DNA from: Marisa cornuarietis
Taxonomy: Eukaryota > Mollusca > Gastropoda > Architaenioglossa > Ampullariidae
Direction: 5' to 3'
Assembly (NCBI GenBank): GCA_004794655.1
Contig: SMMW01000650.1
Coordinates: forward strand, 1,367,501 to 1,431,500
Length of the DNA stretch: 64,000 nt
Part shown: positions 51,461-63,775 of the stretch, one piece after another
How the letters are laid out: every line of letters begins with the position of its first letter
How positions within the stretch are numbered: position 1 is the stretch's first letter
The notes under the pieces: model-generated
What the model was told of the DNA's origin: nothing
The model's input: only the letters and a program-made list of their open reading frames with translations
Database searches by the model: none
Program-made: the position numbers and the translations under genes

Positions 51461-52453
51461 ATGAGACTAGTTGTTTTCTTAACCTTCACGATTATCTTTG
51501 GATCCTTTGGAGACATCGTCTCAGGTAGGACAACAAGTTTTTAATCGTATTTACTGAGCTCATCTTTGTAATTGTTTTAATTTAAAAATAAGATAGAAAA
51601 GATAGATAAAGATAGATTGAAACAGGCGAACACACAAATAGAGGCAGAAATACGCAAATACCCATATACTGTGACAATTGCATGCTTTGTGACAATTTCA
51701 TAAGCCATTATAAGTGCATCCACACACTTCTGACATCAGAGACAAAAAACACAGAATGGGTTGAACGGAAAACATGGCGGTACATAAGCAGACGATTAGA
51801 GATCGACTTGTAGAACTGAGGGAATAGCAACACGAACTTGTATTACTGGACTGCTTGCAGACTATTTGTTTCAGTTAAGTCATAGAACTAGGCTTTGAAA
51901 TACAGAGCTTCCGGTTTAGTCATATTCATTGTTTAAGCTCGCCGAGACTAACTGCGGATGACTTCGCAAGAGGCAAAGCGTTGGTCCCGGCAAACAGACA
52001 GCAGTCCACCTATACACGTCCTGATAGCACAGCTAATAGTAGGGAGGCTCTTGTGCTTGTATCAAAACACTTGGCGGGTTGGGACGGAGAAGTCAGCCAT
52101 AAGGGAGCTGCTTTTGATGTTATCCCATGTACCTGTCGTAAAGGCTCCTCATTTAAGTCTTTAATTTTGCAGCAAATTTTAACGGTTGTCAGAAATAATA
52201 ATAAAAAAAATTCATCCTAAAATTTCGCTTTTCGCTTAAATGTGTAGGCGTCGACATGTTGGAGCAAGATTACAGTCAAGGATGTAAATATTTATTATCA
52301 CACATCCTAAACAAGTCTGAAGGATGTGAGAGGAAGTTAGAACACAGACAGGCGTGTGTTATGTGTAGTCGCAATGTACAGGGTGTAACGGAAACATCGC
52401 TTGAATGCAGTTTGAGAAGATCAAGTGCAGCCAGAGCAAAATGTGACCTTTGA
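51461..52453 (+). CDS. Candidate secreted six-cysteine peptide (unit B)
   Basis: The signal-peptide exon 51461-51524 (phase 1) joins in phase to 52248-52453, whose acceptor is TAAATGTGTAG. The result is 270 nt, 89 residues: signal peptide, then GVDMLEQDYSQGCKYLLSHI with further cysteines in SEGC, QACVMC, LEC and a final AKCDL before TGA. The mature part of about 67 residues has six Cys and many basic residues. No family was recognised. It shares its first exon with gene 4, so it would be an alternative 3'-terminal exon or a separate overlapping gene. The unit A copy is frameshifted. A chance frame is possible, since the whole region is duplicated DNA and no clear poly(A) signal follows. Confidence 0.4.
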
Positions 52454-55400
52454 CATTTCATTACTGATTCAAAGTCACTGATGACTGTTTGTTCTCATTG
52501 AGTTTGCTCGGCTTTTGTGGTCAGAGGTCAGATTATTTCTATGAGTGAGTGAGTGAGTGAGTGAGTGAGTGAGTGAGTGAGTGAGTGAGTGAGTGAGTGA
52601 AAGTATTTCCATGTGTGTGTGTTTGGTAGGAATTTTATGTGTATATCTGCATACAGAAATGTAGGCGTTCGCATTGTATATGTTATAAATCTTATTTTCG
52701 CAAACCCCTGTGAATCTAGCTTTGGCTCGTGTACAAGGCTCAGTAAGCTCCCAGATTTGTGGTAGAAAATTTAGTAGAAAATAATACAAATTGAAGGCTT
52801 GGCTGTTAGGGCTGTTATCAAAATTGTAAACTAATTTCACACTTTATTTATCTATTTAGGTCATCAGCGTTATTAACACAGCTTATCTATGAGCTACAGC
52901 AAAAACTTGTGTATACATAGAGGATATAATTCAATCTACTGCAAGCTTATGTCCCTCAATTTGTTTCCTTCTCATACTTTCAGTTTCCACAGGATTTACA
53001 AAGAAAAGCCACAAAATTATCTTTTCTAAGAATTAGTCTTACTTGAGTAAGTTTCATTTTAGGTATTATGTATTCTTTAATACTGTATCTTTGTGGAGAC
53101 ATATGATGAGAAAAGAAGTAATGCCTGTTGACAAACAGGACCACGTGATGTAACCATGAGCACCTCTCTTTAAAAAAAAGTTAGTTAAAACTAGTAGTGT
53201 AACCACTCTATCTGTAAGGAGTGGGGTGCTAGAGACCACACCTTTCCTAGGGGGAACGTTTTGTGAAGTCGGTACCCATCTCCTCTCCCTCGCTGCCTTA
53301 CCTTTCTTAAGATTACCATTCCTTCGTTCCACTGAATTTTAGACCGAAATGTGGGCAGGGACAGTATCGATGGAAAATGTCGGTCAGACTCTACCATCGC
53401 CTGCCGCCGCCTGTACAGGTGAGACGGAAAATGAACCTACTTTTCATGATGTCTTGCAAGTACTAAATGCAATGAACTCCTAATCTGACAACATAGTGCA
53501 TGGGCTACCTCGTGACGATAAGAAACATCCCAGGATTCTTAGCAGAAGGTTCTAGACATCATGTCAGACAAACTTCAAATGTTCAAGTCAACTGCGTTCG
53601 ACCGTGTTCACAGACAACAAACCGAACTCACCAGTCATTGAAAGATGTAAATTCTTCAAGAATAAAGCCCTAATATTAAAACAACGAAACAAACTGAAAC
53701 GAAATAGCATTTACATTGGGGAAGACTTCTCTAGGAAATTGATTGATATTAGAAAGTGTCTGTCTGTACATTTAAAAGCAGTGACATCAGAGGGCGAAAG
53801 AGCTACTTCTGTGTATGATCATACCCTGATGGAAGGAAATAAGTTCGTGTTAGGTTCTGACGGGACTCGGCCGGCTCAAAGTTAGCCAAGATAACTGTGC
53901 AGGTCAGGGGTCAGTTTCAAATCACGAGGCTATTTTTAGCCCCCTACCGGTGGGAAGCAACGGTACGTGTCCAGTCGACCGTGAAGCACGTGAGCCAGCC
54001 GCCAGCCAGTCAAAGCCGCTCGTTATCGTCCGGACTTTCTCTAAGTGTAGCCAGCCATGAACAGTCGAATAGGTGTAATGAAGACTGTACAGCAACAACG
54101 ACAGAGGATCTTCAAGCTGAAAACTTATGAAATTCCGGCGCCAATAATGCTATCAACTCTACTACGGATGCATGCAATAAATACAAACTTTTGAAACTTC
54201 TCACTTATAACATCGAAGGACTAGCCTGTGTCTATAAACCTGACAATTCAATTTATTCACGAATTTTGCTTTGCTCTACTTGTAGAAACCCTTACAGAGC
54301 TTATGCCCAACGACTTGTTTCCCTACCACAATGTATTTGTCTCACCTGCTTTAAAAGTTTCAGAGAGCACAGGACGGCTGTCTGGTGGCGTAGCTCTGCT
54401 GGTTAGAAAGGAACTCGACTGCTTTGTGAACTTAATACTTATTTAGTGTGACAATGCGATTGTTTTACGCATTTCTAAAGATTTTTTTAAAAAACAAACT
54501 CAGATGTCATTATATTAAGAGTTTATATACCACCTGTTGACTCGCCATACTACATGGAAGTTAACATACATAATGGTATCGCCATGCTAGAAGAATACAT
54601 TCTTGACCTTATTGAAAGAAACGGTGATCTGCCCATTATTTTGTTTGGTGACTTAATGCAAGAACAGGGGTCAACCACGCCACTTGCAGGCGGGGCAGAG
54701 GGTCAGTAGGGGCGGTCCCAATCTTGTCGGTTGTTGGGTACTTGATGATTGGATGGTAAATGAGTTGATCAATGGCATTCCTTGTTAGTAGTCGGGGCGA
54801 ATGTGCAAAGTGACATAGGGAAACGAGTTCCTTGCAAGGCACTTGTCGGCACGTCGTCACCGTGAGCGCAGCAACCGGTCAGCAGTCGAAGCGACTTCAG
54901 CTTTCTAACACCATCTTCACTTTCACCTCGAGACCGGGTGTTAAGCCAAGAGGGCAAGAGTTGGGAGGAAGGACGCTGGGTTAAAGAACCTTGACGCAAG
55001 GAGGCGAGTCAGAGACGAGGAACTGTCAGGACTGCCTGCTGTCGCCATGGAAATCAAAGGGATACCTGACCTGACCAGGTCTTGCACTACCTGTGAGAGG
55101 TAGACGTTCGACGCCAAGGCCGTCAGAAGTCGTTGTTCGCAAAGGAGGAGAACGTCTGCTGGGTTTACACGCACTCCAAAGAACCGGAGAACTTCGCATG
55201 AAGGTGGTGTTTGATCTGAGGCTGTACGTGGCATCGCAGTCGTTGACGACACCTGGTGTATGTCCCTGGCTCGGATCTGTGTCGCCGGGAGAGCAGTCGT
55301 CGCTCTCTGACATGGTTGGCAGAGTGAGAGGAAAGTGACGACGAACAGTCGGACGAGGACTTCGAGGGAATGTCACCGGCGTGCCGAGAGTTTTGACTGG

Positions 55401-58400
55401 AGTACTTGTCTCAAGTTTGAGAGCGCGCGCTTTGATAGGGGTCATCATGTGCGACATCATCGTACGTTTTTATTATATTTATTCGTTGCGCCACCAGCCC
55501 ACCCGAAATAGAGCCTAACGTTACAGAAATGAACATTATTAAAATCACAAACTAAGAAGATAAGCACACCAGACCGTACGAAGTAAAACTGAGAGTTACA
55601 TTTCAATGAAAAAACAACTATAATCATCAAGTAAGGACATAAGAAAAAGCTTATGAATGATACCGAGATTCATTGACTGCGGTTCTTGTTTATCATGACT
55701 ATTCTTGCGCATATGCACAATTAAGAGGCCTTATTCTTGTTTTTGTTATTGCTTACTTCAAAACTTTACATTGACATGTGATACAGACCTGAAATTTGAT
55801 TGAGCTTCTTTTTCTACAAATCTAAACATTTCTATTAGTGCTTTTAAAAAATATATTAATAGTTTAGCAGATACTAAGCTTTCACTTTTCTTTTCTTGCT
55901 TTTTTCAGTTTCTTGTATTTAAGTTTGTTTACTTCAAAACCTTATAACTTTAAATCGACATGTAATACAGACCCAAATTTTGGTTGAGGTTTTCTTTATA
56001 TGTATCTAAACATGCCTTTGACGGTTTTTAGAAATATTTAGAAGCTTTGTAGTTACACAGTTTTAAATCAAACTTTCTTACATTTTAACACAGCATATTA
56101 CAAAAACATCATAAAAAATAACTAAGTTAATTTTGCTCATTTCCCGTTATACGATTGTAGATCTTTCCTTTAAGTAAGTATTTCAAAAAAGAATTTTGAA
56201 TCTACTAAAATAATTAACGGAGTTATTAGCTTTTTAAAATGCATTTTTTGCGCCATTTTGGATCGTTTCCTTGGCAACCGATAGCGTGACATCGCAGTAA
56301 AAGCATTTTTGAACTTCCAGTCAAGGGCAAATAAATTGACATAAAACATTAACGATATCATGTAAAACGTATTTTTTTCGGGCTGTGTCAGGCCTTAACA
56401 CTCGGCTATTTCCTCCTCCCTTGTTACTTATATATGATAAGCATGCTTACGAACTCAAATAATATCTACTTAATGACTCAATAACACCTTTGTTTAACGA
56501 AATGATAATCATACTTATGTAATAAAATGAAGAACATATCTACTATGTTACGGAAATTTTGTTCCCCAGGATGTGTTCATGAACATATTTTCGGTAAAGA
56601 AACTTTTTTAAAATCAAAAGAGTTTTTTAAACCCTTATAACTTTTTAAAATCAAAAGGCAATGTGATCACACAGACATAGTTGACATATAACTACAGAAA
56701 CATATATATATATATATATATTCCAGTAGATACCCTGGAAACATTTGTACACGATGGAGTTAACTTGATCATGTTCGTACATGTTTGACTTCTACACATC
56801 TAAACATTTCATTTTTGATAGTAGTTTATTTGTGTTTTCTGCCCATTGTCTGACCAGGAGACGAGTGTTCGTGTCATGGTACTGGTGGATGTGACACAAC
56901 AAACAGATGTTGGCCGGACTCTACTACATGCGTGATGCGTATGCATACAACATTTTACAAACTATTGTAACTGACAAAAACTAATTTTGTAAAGTACACT
57001 TTTTTAATATATAAACATATTTTTGACGAATGGAGCTAAGAAAAAGTAATATAATAATGGACAGTATATCTAAGCAAGAATTATTATTATTATTAATTAG
57101 TATTTCATTTCATTGATGCCTCCTATAAAAAAAAGAATATTACTAGTATATATTTAACATAAAATATTATCATTTACAGCATAGTACTCTGAAATAAAAG
57201 TCCTTTCCTTCGGTCCTTTCAAACAACTAAAAACAAAACAAGTAAAACAACTGTTTTTTCCAAGAAATCTTTTCACACCTCATTGTAATAGGACGCACAT
57301 ACACTTACCTTGCATACGCACGACGCATATTACACACATACACCACGCTCGACGAGCCCCCGTAGGTGGGGATGGAGGTGAAGAGATTTCCAGTTGATTT
57401 ATGGAAGATGAAGAACTCGCTGCTCTCTCTTTTCTATCTGGTCATAACCGTCTTCTTTCTTCTTTTTACGTCATTCTTTTCCCAAAATTACGACGAACAA
57501 ATGACGCACACAAGACGTCAAACACAAGACACCATTCACACACGAAACAATACAAGACCTACCCCTAACTCATTACACTCATTCATTACATATTATGCCC
57601 AATATGTATATAAAGCTTGCTATTATGTTCTAAACTCGAATACAGTAAAAATCAAATGCATCTCCAATATGAATGCGGGCAGCCCGAAAAGGAATCTTTT
57701 CCAAACCCGAGTACAGTACTTATTTAACATCTATCAACTAAATAATTCAGTCTCATTCCACAGCAAAGAAGTATACCTTAACCGTGCGCCATTATTTTTT
57801 CTAGGATTTATAAACTATTTTAATTTGTAGACAGGTTTTAATTGTACTACAAAGTACTTCTCGGTAAACACTTTTAAAATCTGATTTTAGTACAAGGTAT
57901 TAAATAAAATTCAAGAAGTAGTTATTTATACTACGCGCTATTACTTAATTTCGTATTTCTAACCTTTTTAAATTTGAAACTGATTTTAATTTTGATGGTA
58001 TTCAGTAGATAACATTTTTGTAAACTGATATTAAAGCATACAAATAAGTGGCACAGACTGATGTTTGTGAACTAGCATTACTAATCAAATGTTTACTTTA
58101 GCATATTTTCTTAAATGCTTCAGGAGTAGATCACTTGGTATAGAAAGTGGAGAAAGCGGACAAGCCAGTGAGGGCGAAAGAGTAGTGAGTGAGGATGTGG
58201 AAGGAAAAGCAAACTCCATGCATAGAGTCCACTTTAGACTATTTCTAATAAACTGTTTTCGCTACACTACAGCCTTTACTATCTCGGTACAAACTACTCT
58301 TTAAAGTGCGATTTGTGCAGAAAATGTTGCTCTTGGTAAACGAGCAGAAATGAGTTCTACCTACAGAAGTAGAAACACTGAGTCCGGCCCAGCCTGCCTC

Positions 58401-60341
58401 GCCGTCAATGGAAACAGAAGTCACGTGCTGGGTTTGAAGACTAGACAGTCCAGTGACAGACTCAACTGTATTCACACTGCCGAAGGTGTAACTTACGCCA
58501 GGTGGTCAGTTGATCTTGGAGCTGAGTTCACTATCACAAGTGTCACTATTTACAACAGGAATGAAAGTGAGTAAACATAATGGTATAATATTATAGTCAC
58601 TAGTTACAACAGGAATTATAGTTAGTATACAGAATGGTATATATTATAGTGTCACTATTTACAACAGGAATTATAGTGAGTATACAGAATGGTATATATT
58701 ATAGTGTCACTATTTACAACAGGAATTATAGTGAGTAAACATAATGGTATAATATTATAGTGTCACTAGTTACAACAAGAATTATAGTTAGTACACAGAA
58801 TGGGAGATACTGTAGTGTCACTATTTACATTAGGAGTTATAGTAATTATACAGAATAATTTATATTATACAATCACTATTTACAACAGGAATGATAGTGA
58901 GTATATATTTTCCCTTGTGAACGCGCGTATGAATAACGGCGACCTGTACAGTAATTTATTTCCTTGAATGTTTCATGGTTTTTATTTTTAATGTCAGTAC
59001 TTGTTAGTAACTTGTTATTTAGTACTAGTTAAAATTCGCATTAACTATTGATGAGAAAGATTTGAAGGATTTACTAGCATCGAGACGATTACACGTTCTT
59101 TGTACAACCATCTTTTCAGATCATAACAGTTTGGAAAACGCAATGCTGTATGTGGATGACCAGTTTTGCCAGAACATCACAAACATTAACAACAGGCTGT
59201 TATTTAACGTCACTTGCCGAAACCCAGTGAGAGGACAGAACGTCACGTTACGCACAAGACCAGATAACACAGCTCTACTTTATTTCAACTTTTGTGAACT
59301 TGAAGTGTGGGGTGAGATTTATTTAAATGTTTAATTCATTTAGCGACTACAATCATGAAGTACACGCATTCATTCACTTCATTCCTTCCTTGACCGCTAC
59401 TCGATGACCAGTGATGTTGGAGAGACACAGCGGCTGAGAAAGTTCAAGACTTAGACTTGCCTTGAGTGACAGTGTGCAACTTTCACACCACAATGGCCTT
59501 ACCGAGATGGATGCCAGCCACCGACTGAACAAAGCAGTAGAGAGAGACAGAGAGAGACTTCGCTAGATAAACAAAACACAAAGTTTGCTGTTACTGCTTC
59601 AGTTGTCAAGACATGGCTGATGGTCTCCTGTGTAATTAGCAAAAGATGTCTTGAAACAGTAAGAAATGGAAAGATTTAAATGATATTACTTCAAACTGTT
59701 ACTTGTAGAAATAAGTATTTTAGTGTCTATTGCACAGTCTGTTGTCTAGAGTTGTTTTGTGTTGCACACAGTGTGCAGTACCGGCCGTTACGGACAAGCG
59801 TGTGATGAGCTGTGCAGCAACCACTGCAGGAATGGAGCATGTGACAACTACAATGGCACCTGTCTGAATGGTTAGTATTCTAGAAAATTCGCGTAATGAA
59901 CTGAAATATAGAATGTATGATGCTACGTCATGATTTATTTTAATAAAATATAAAATTTGTGTAGTACATGCGTGTTGATTTGTAATACTTCATCAACATT
60001 TATTTATATATAGATATAGATAGATAACTTTGGTAACCCGATAGTAATACGACGAAAACTGTCTAAATAGTCAGTATTTCACAATATTCTCAAGATATTT
60101 AGGATTGTTGTAATGTCAGTTATTAATAAGCTTGCATAATCAGAATGCCCCTCAAATTCTTAAGCTGTGCATACTAACAACATTATCAACTCGACAAGAT
60201 ACTTTTTTATTGTTTTTGTTTTTGTGTGTCACACTGTTTATCCCTAATGTCACAGTATCGTTTAACTTTTGTCACATCGTGAGCATATTAAAATATCTCA
60301 ACTCCAAGATTGGGTAAATAAATAACAAACTAAAATAAAAA

Positions 60342-60433
<92 letters not shown>

Positions 60434-60876
60434 TTTCTTTATCTCCCTTAACCTTCCGAGGTGCACAGATGCAAATAGAAACACTGCACAGTATTATATT
60501 CCATTTGATACAATAATTTGTAAACAGATTTTACTTGTTTACACTTGCAGTTCAACTATCACCGGAAAATTTAAAGATGCTTTATTTTTACTTGTTTTAA
60601 TTCTTCAGGTTGTCAAAAAGGATATTATGGGGCTTTATGTGACCAGACGTGTGGTAGCTGCAAGAGCAATAGTGCGTGCGACCAGAAAAATGGAATCTGT
60701 CTGTCAGGGTGTGAAGAAGGATGGCAGCCACCATTTTGCACACAGCGTGAGTTGAAATCACGGAAAATGCACTAAAATACCAGTCATTTCCCCCCTACAG
60801 TCTTTGTAAATAATATATACACGGAGTACTTCAGACGGGTTTTCTCGTCGTCATCATTGAGAAATTTACACTAGTG

Positions 60877-60927
<51 letters not shown>

Positions 60928-62504
60928 CATAGCAAATGACGTTTACTACATCACAATTATCGCCAAAAATATGAAGCATGCAATATGCTTCCAGTTTCTC
61001 GCCAAAGTTTTGTTTTAAATGCAAGTTTTAAAATAAGAAATGAGATCTATCGTCACTGACCAATAACCGGTAGAGGTAATGATGAACATTACAGTATGAA
61101 ACGCCAATCACATGAAGCCACTGTGATCACCTTATCTTTGCAACTAAAAATATGTTGTTCTACTCAGGAGGTGCGGGTCAACAAATCTGTTCTTTTCCTG
61201 ATTGTCTGCAAAAACTGTTCTTGTATGTTACATCAGTCGACTTGTTTCTTCGTTGGTTTAGTTTGGTGTTACCTGGCTGTTATTTGCTACACCTCTTCCT
61301 TTAACTTTAACATGACTGGAATATTTTTCTCGTGTTAATGTCCACCTGTTTGTCTTCTGCTATACATACATCTTTGTACTTTATTATGTAACAAATAGTT
61401 CGAATATGGCAGTTTACATTATGATGTATACTTTTCAAGTCTTGCACTTGTGCTTTCTGCCAGCTTGCTCTTCTGGATCCTATGGAGAAAATTGTTCCAA
61501 GCAGTGTGGCTGGTGTAAAGGCGATAACACCAAGTGCAACACTATCACTGGGGAGTGTGAGGACGGGTGTCAGCCCGGGTATCAATCGGCTTACTGCGAC
61601 CTGCGTAAGTACACGACCAGCACTTTGCTATAAAACTTTTTCACGGATAGTGAGTGTATTTTTTGACTATTTTATCAACTAAATAATTTTCATTTACTAA
61701 TGTAAATAACAGTTTTAACTAACCAATATGTTGCTGTACCTAATGCCGATTACCATCTCATCAAAAACACTAAAACATCATTACAACCAAAATTTGGTGA
61801 CAGATTTGTACATCGCTTGAAAAATATACCTGATTGCATGAGAAATCAGTATGTAGAAAACGAAACATGGTTATTGTTGTTTTATTCTAAAACATTCAAT
61901 TATTCACCGTAAGAAGTACAGTTTAAGCTGTGACATGCTCACATTTTGTACATTACACACCGACTCAGAACGACTTCATTTCCTCGATTTCTTCACATCA
62001 TTTTCAACTTCTTTGCTGATTTTGGCATCTTTAGGTTATTTATATAAAGTTTTTACCTCTCAGTTGCTCACATCTTCCCTCACTGCAGCAGAAAGAGCCA
62101 CAATAATTTTGCTGTAACAGTTTTGTTTAGAATAATCAGTTCAGTTTGATAAGTAAACAGTGAGTGTAATTTTTCTATAGCAAGTTAAAAGACAAATCTG
62201 AGTGAGTGAGTGAGTGAGTGAGTGAGTGAGTGAGTGAGTGAGTGAGTGAGTGAGTGAGTAGATGAGTGAGTGCCTTTGAAATGGGGGAATGTTTTATTTA
62301 AAAAATAAACAAGTTTTGTCTTCCGCGCAATAATAAAGTGCACAGTAACAGCAGTATGAACTCGACAATGTACTTTTCGTGTGCTTTTGTTGTGTGTCCC
62401 ACTGTTTCACCCTGATGCCACAGTATCGCTCAACTTCCGCCATATTGTGAGCAAACTAAAATATCTCAAACCCAAGATTCCGTGACAGAAACTAAAATAG
62501 AAAA

Positions 62505-62571
<67 letters not shown>

Positions 62572-63775
62572 TAGAGAGAGAGCGATCACTACTGCCATGT
62601 TACATTTCTCTAACTATTTGTATTTAAGGTTGTCCTGTAGGTTTCTATGGCGATGACTGTAAGTACAAATGTGGAAAATGCGCGAAGTCGTCATGCCATC
62701 ATGTGACTGGTGTTTGTACTGAGGGATGTGAGAAGGGCTATAAAGGACAATTTTGCAATGAAAGTAAGTACTGTAGACCATATTACACCTGCATACAGAC
62801 TAGCAGGCAGACAGGATGACATACAGACGATGTCAACGTAGACGGATTTATTAACTTTTGTTCTGAATCATTCGCAGCTGTTTCTATTATTTGTCCAGTT
62901 TGGGGAAACTTTACTTGAATATTAAGGATTTGTATCAACCTGTTTGGCTTTGGCTACAATAATAATTAGAGTAGATTATTGCAACAGATCACTATGTGAT
63001 CTTCCTGCTACATACCATGACAGTCTTCAAAAGATTTAAAACATAACAGTGAGGGTTGTTACTCGTACAAACACCTTCAAACTCATCGTTCACATGTTCT
63101 GCAGTCATGTCACTGGCTCCCAGTACACAAACGTGTTGTTGATGAGATCCTGACTGTCACATTACTCGTACACACTAAGTACACAGCTCCGGAGTTCTTA
63201 CAAAAGTTATCCCCGTGTCTGAGCCAGTCTGCTGTCTGAACTTGTCCTCCCTAGCCAAATTTCTCTCCCTGCTCCAGGGAACATCGACAAAAAGTGTTTG
63301 CGGGGACCAGAGCATTTCAAAGTGCCGCCACTCTGCAGCCGTCTTCTGCAAACGGCAGACAACTTAGCTGTTTGTCAGATAAATTGTCAATTCTACCATC
63401 ATCACCATCCTCTCTTTCCTTTCCTCACTATGCCCTCTTCCCGGTTCTTCGTCATCAAATGTAGCCAGATGGGTAAAACCAGTAAACCGGGACACAGACA
63501 ACAGTAGTCATACGCTGTTTTTTCTATTTCTATTTATTTAGTTAGTAATACTTTATTCTTTAGATTAAACAGTATTAGACAATTTACTACAAATGTCCTC
63601 CTTTGAAAAACAGCTTCTCAAATTCTGTGTTCAGCCTGTCCTCCTGGATCCTATGGAGCCAACTGTAACCAGTCATGTGGTCAGTGTGAAGGGGGCAGCA
63701 TTAGGTGCAACATTACCACAGGGGTGTGTGAGGCCGGGTGTAAGCCTGGATATGTATCTCCCTACTGCAACCAGA
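51461..63775 (+). CDS. Gene 4 (unit B): F5/8C-EGF receptor, probably RPTP (3' partial)
   Basis: Exons 51461-51524 (signal peptide MRLVVFLTFTIIFGSF...), 56858-56938 (Cys-rich), 58321-58566 and 59120-59311 (F5/8C), 59772-59870 (short EGF), 60609-60746, 61464-61604, 62629-62763 and 63635-63775 (EGF-like), all phase 1-1. The last exon (CPPGSYGANCNQSC) does not match the fourth long EGF exon of gene 3 and is closest to the CSSGSYGEN type, so module order differs between the paralogues. The gene continues past the right edge; TM and phosphatase exons are expected from gene 2 but not seen. The F5/8C domain keeps [28 protein letters not shown] and CELEVWG. Confidence 0.82.
52542..52600. repeat. (TGAG)n microsatellite
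   Basis: Homologue of the array at 31668-31762, about 14 units shorter or more. Confidence 0.92.
53240..54660 (+). mobile_element. LINE ORF1 and endonuclease relic (unit B)
   Basis: It begins like 31786 in unit A (CACACCTTTCCTAGG), then RNSIY...ISEDF-type ORF1 sequence (FFKNKALILKQRNKLKRNSI, 53630-53720). From about 54190 an endonuclease start in shifting frames follows: LLTYNIEGLA, ETLTELMPNDLFPYHNVFVS, GRLSGGVALLVRKELDCF and a final LFGDL at about 54645. Stops and frameshifts make it dead. Confidence 0.7.
54661..55720. other. GC-richer block of unknown origin, unit B only
   Basis: Starting at the GDL motif of the LINE endonuclease, about 0.8 kb is visibly richer in G and C than its surroundings and has overlapping frames on both strands (minus 55460-55026, plus 55093-55338). 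No protein family was recognised. It is absent from unit A, where the antisense RT fragment occupies this place. Confidence 0.5.
57284..57577. mobile_element. Solo LTR with 5-bp TSD
   Basis: The 294-bp block starts TGTAATAGG and ends CTCATTACA, with 6-bp inverted ends TGTAAT/ATTACA. It is flanked by CTCAT on both sides (57279-57283 and 57578-57582). Unit A has the uninterrupted site (CCACCTCATTCCTTAC near 34921). This is the signature of a solo LTR left by recombination. The reading frame 57366-57830 through it is not a gene. Confidence 0.88.
58539..58908 (+). repeat. Tandem copies of an exon-intron junction (unit B)
   Basis: Seven copies of a 52-58-bp unit starting GTCACTATTTACAACAGGAAT, which is the 3' end of the F5/8C exon plus its donor. 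At least four intronic copies keep AGTGAGT or AGTTAGT at the donor position. Confidence 0.9.
60343..60432. repeat. (TG)n microsatellite
   Basis: TG array homologous to 37749-37825. Confidence 0.95.
60877..60927. repeat. (GATT)n run: empty site of the L2-like LINE
   Basis: About 12 GATT units; in unit A the 3.2-kb LINE lies inside the equivalent run. Confidence 0.9.
62200..62272. repeat. (TGAG)n microsatellite
   Basis: Homologue of 43375-43463 with one interrupted unit (TAGA). Confidence 0.93.
62503..62571. repeat. (TG)n microsatellite
   Basis: Homologue of 43676-43746, upstream of the CPVGFYGDD EGF exon of gene 4. Confidence 0.95.
62965..63420 (+). mobile_element. LINE C-terminal relic
   Basis: In shifting frames: DYCNR, LPATYHDSLQK, VRVVTRTNTFKLIVH, then VFAGTRAFQSAA. 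This follows the order DYCNSLL, LQ.VQN.AARLV, HWLPV, F..RAFS.AAP seen at the end of CR1/L2-group ORF2. It marks the point where units A and B stop being collinear. Confidence 0.55.

Larger units (their letters stand above)
49636..62992. repeat. Segmental duplication, unit B
   Basis: Second copy of 27627-44176 in direct orientation, about 22 kb downstream. It lacks the L2-like LINE, the RT fragment, the CR1-type fragment and the 555-bp LINE of unit A. It carries its own solo LTR and an expanded splice-junction repeat. Confidence 0.9.

Noticed and set aside
57366..57830. 154-codon frame resembling a membrane protein
   Set aside because: It crosses the right end of the solo LTR and continues into ordinary intron sequence that is non-coding in unit A.
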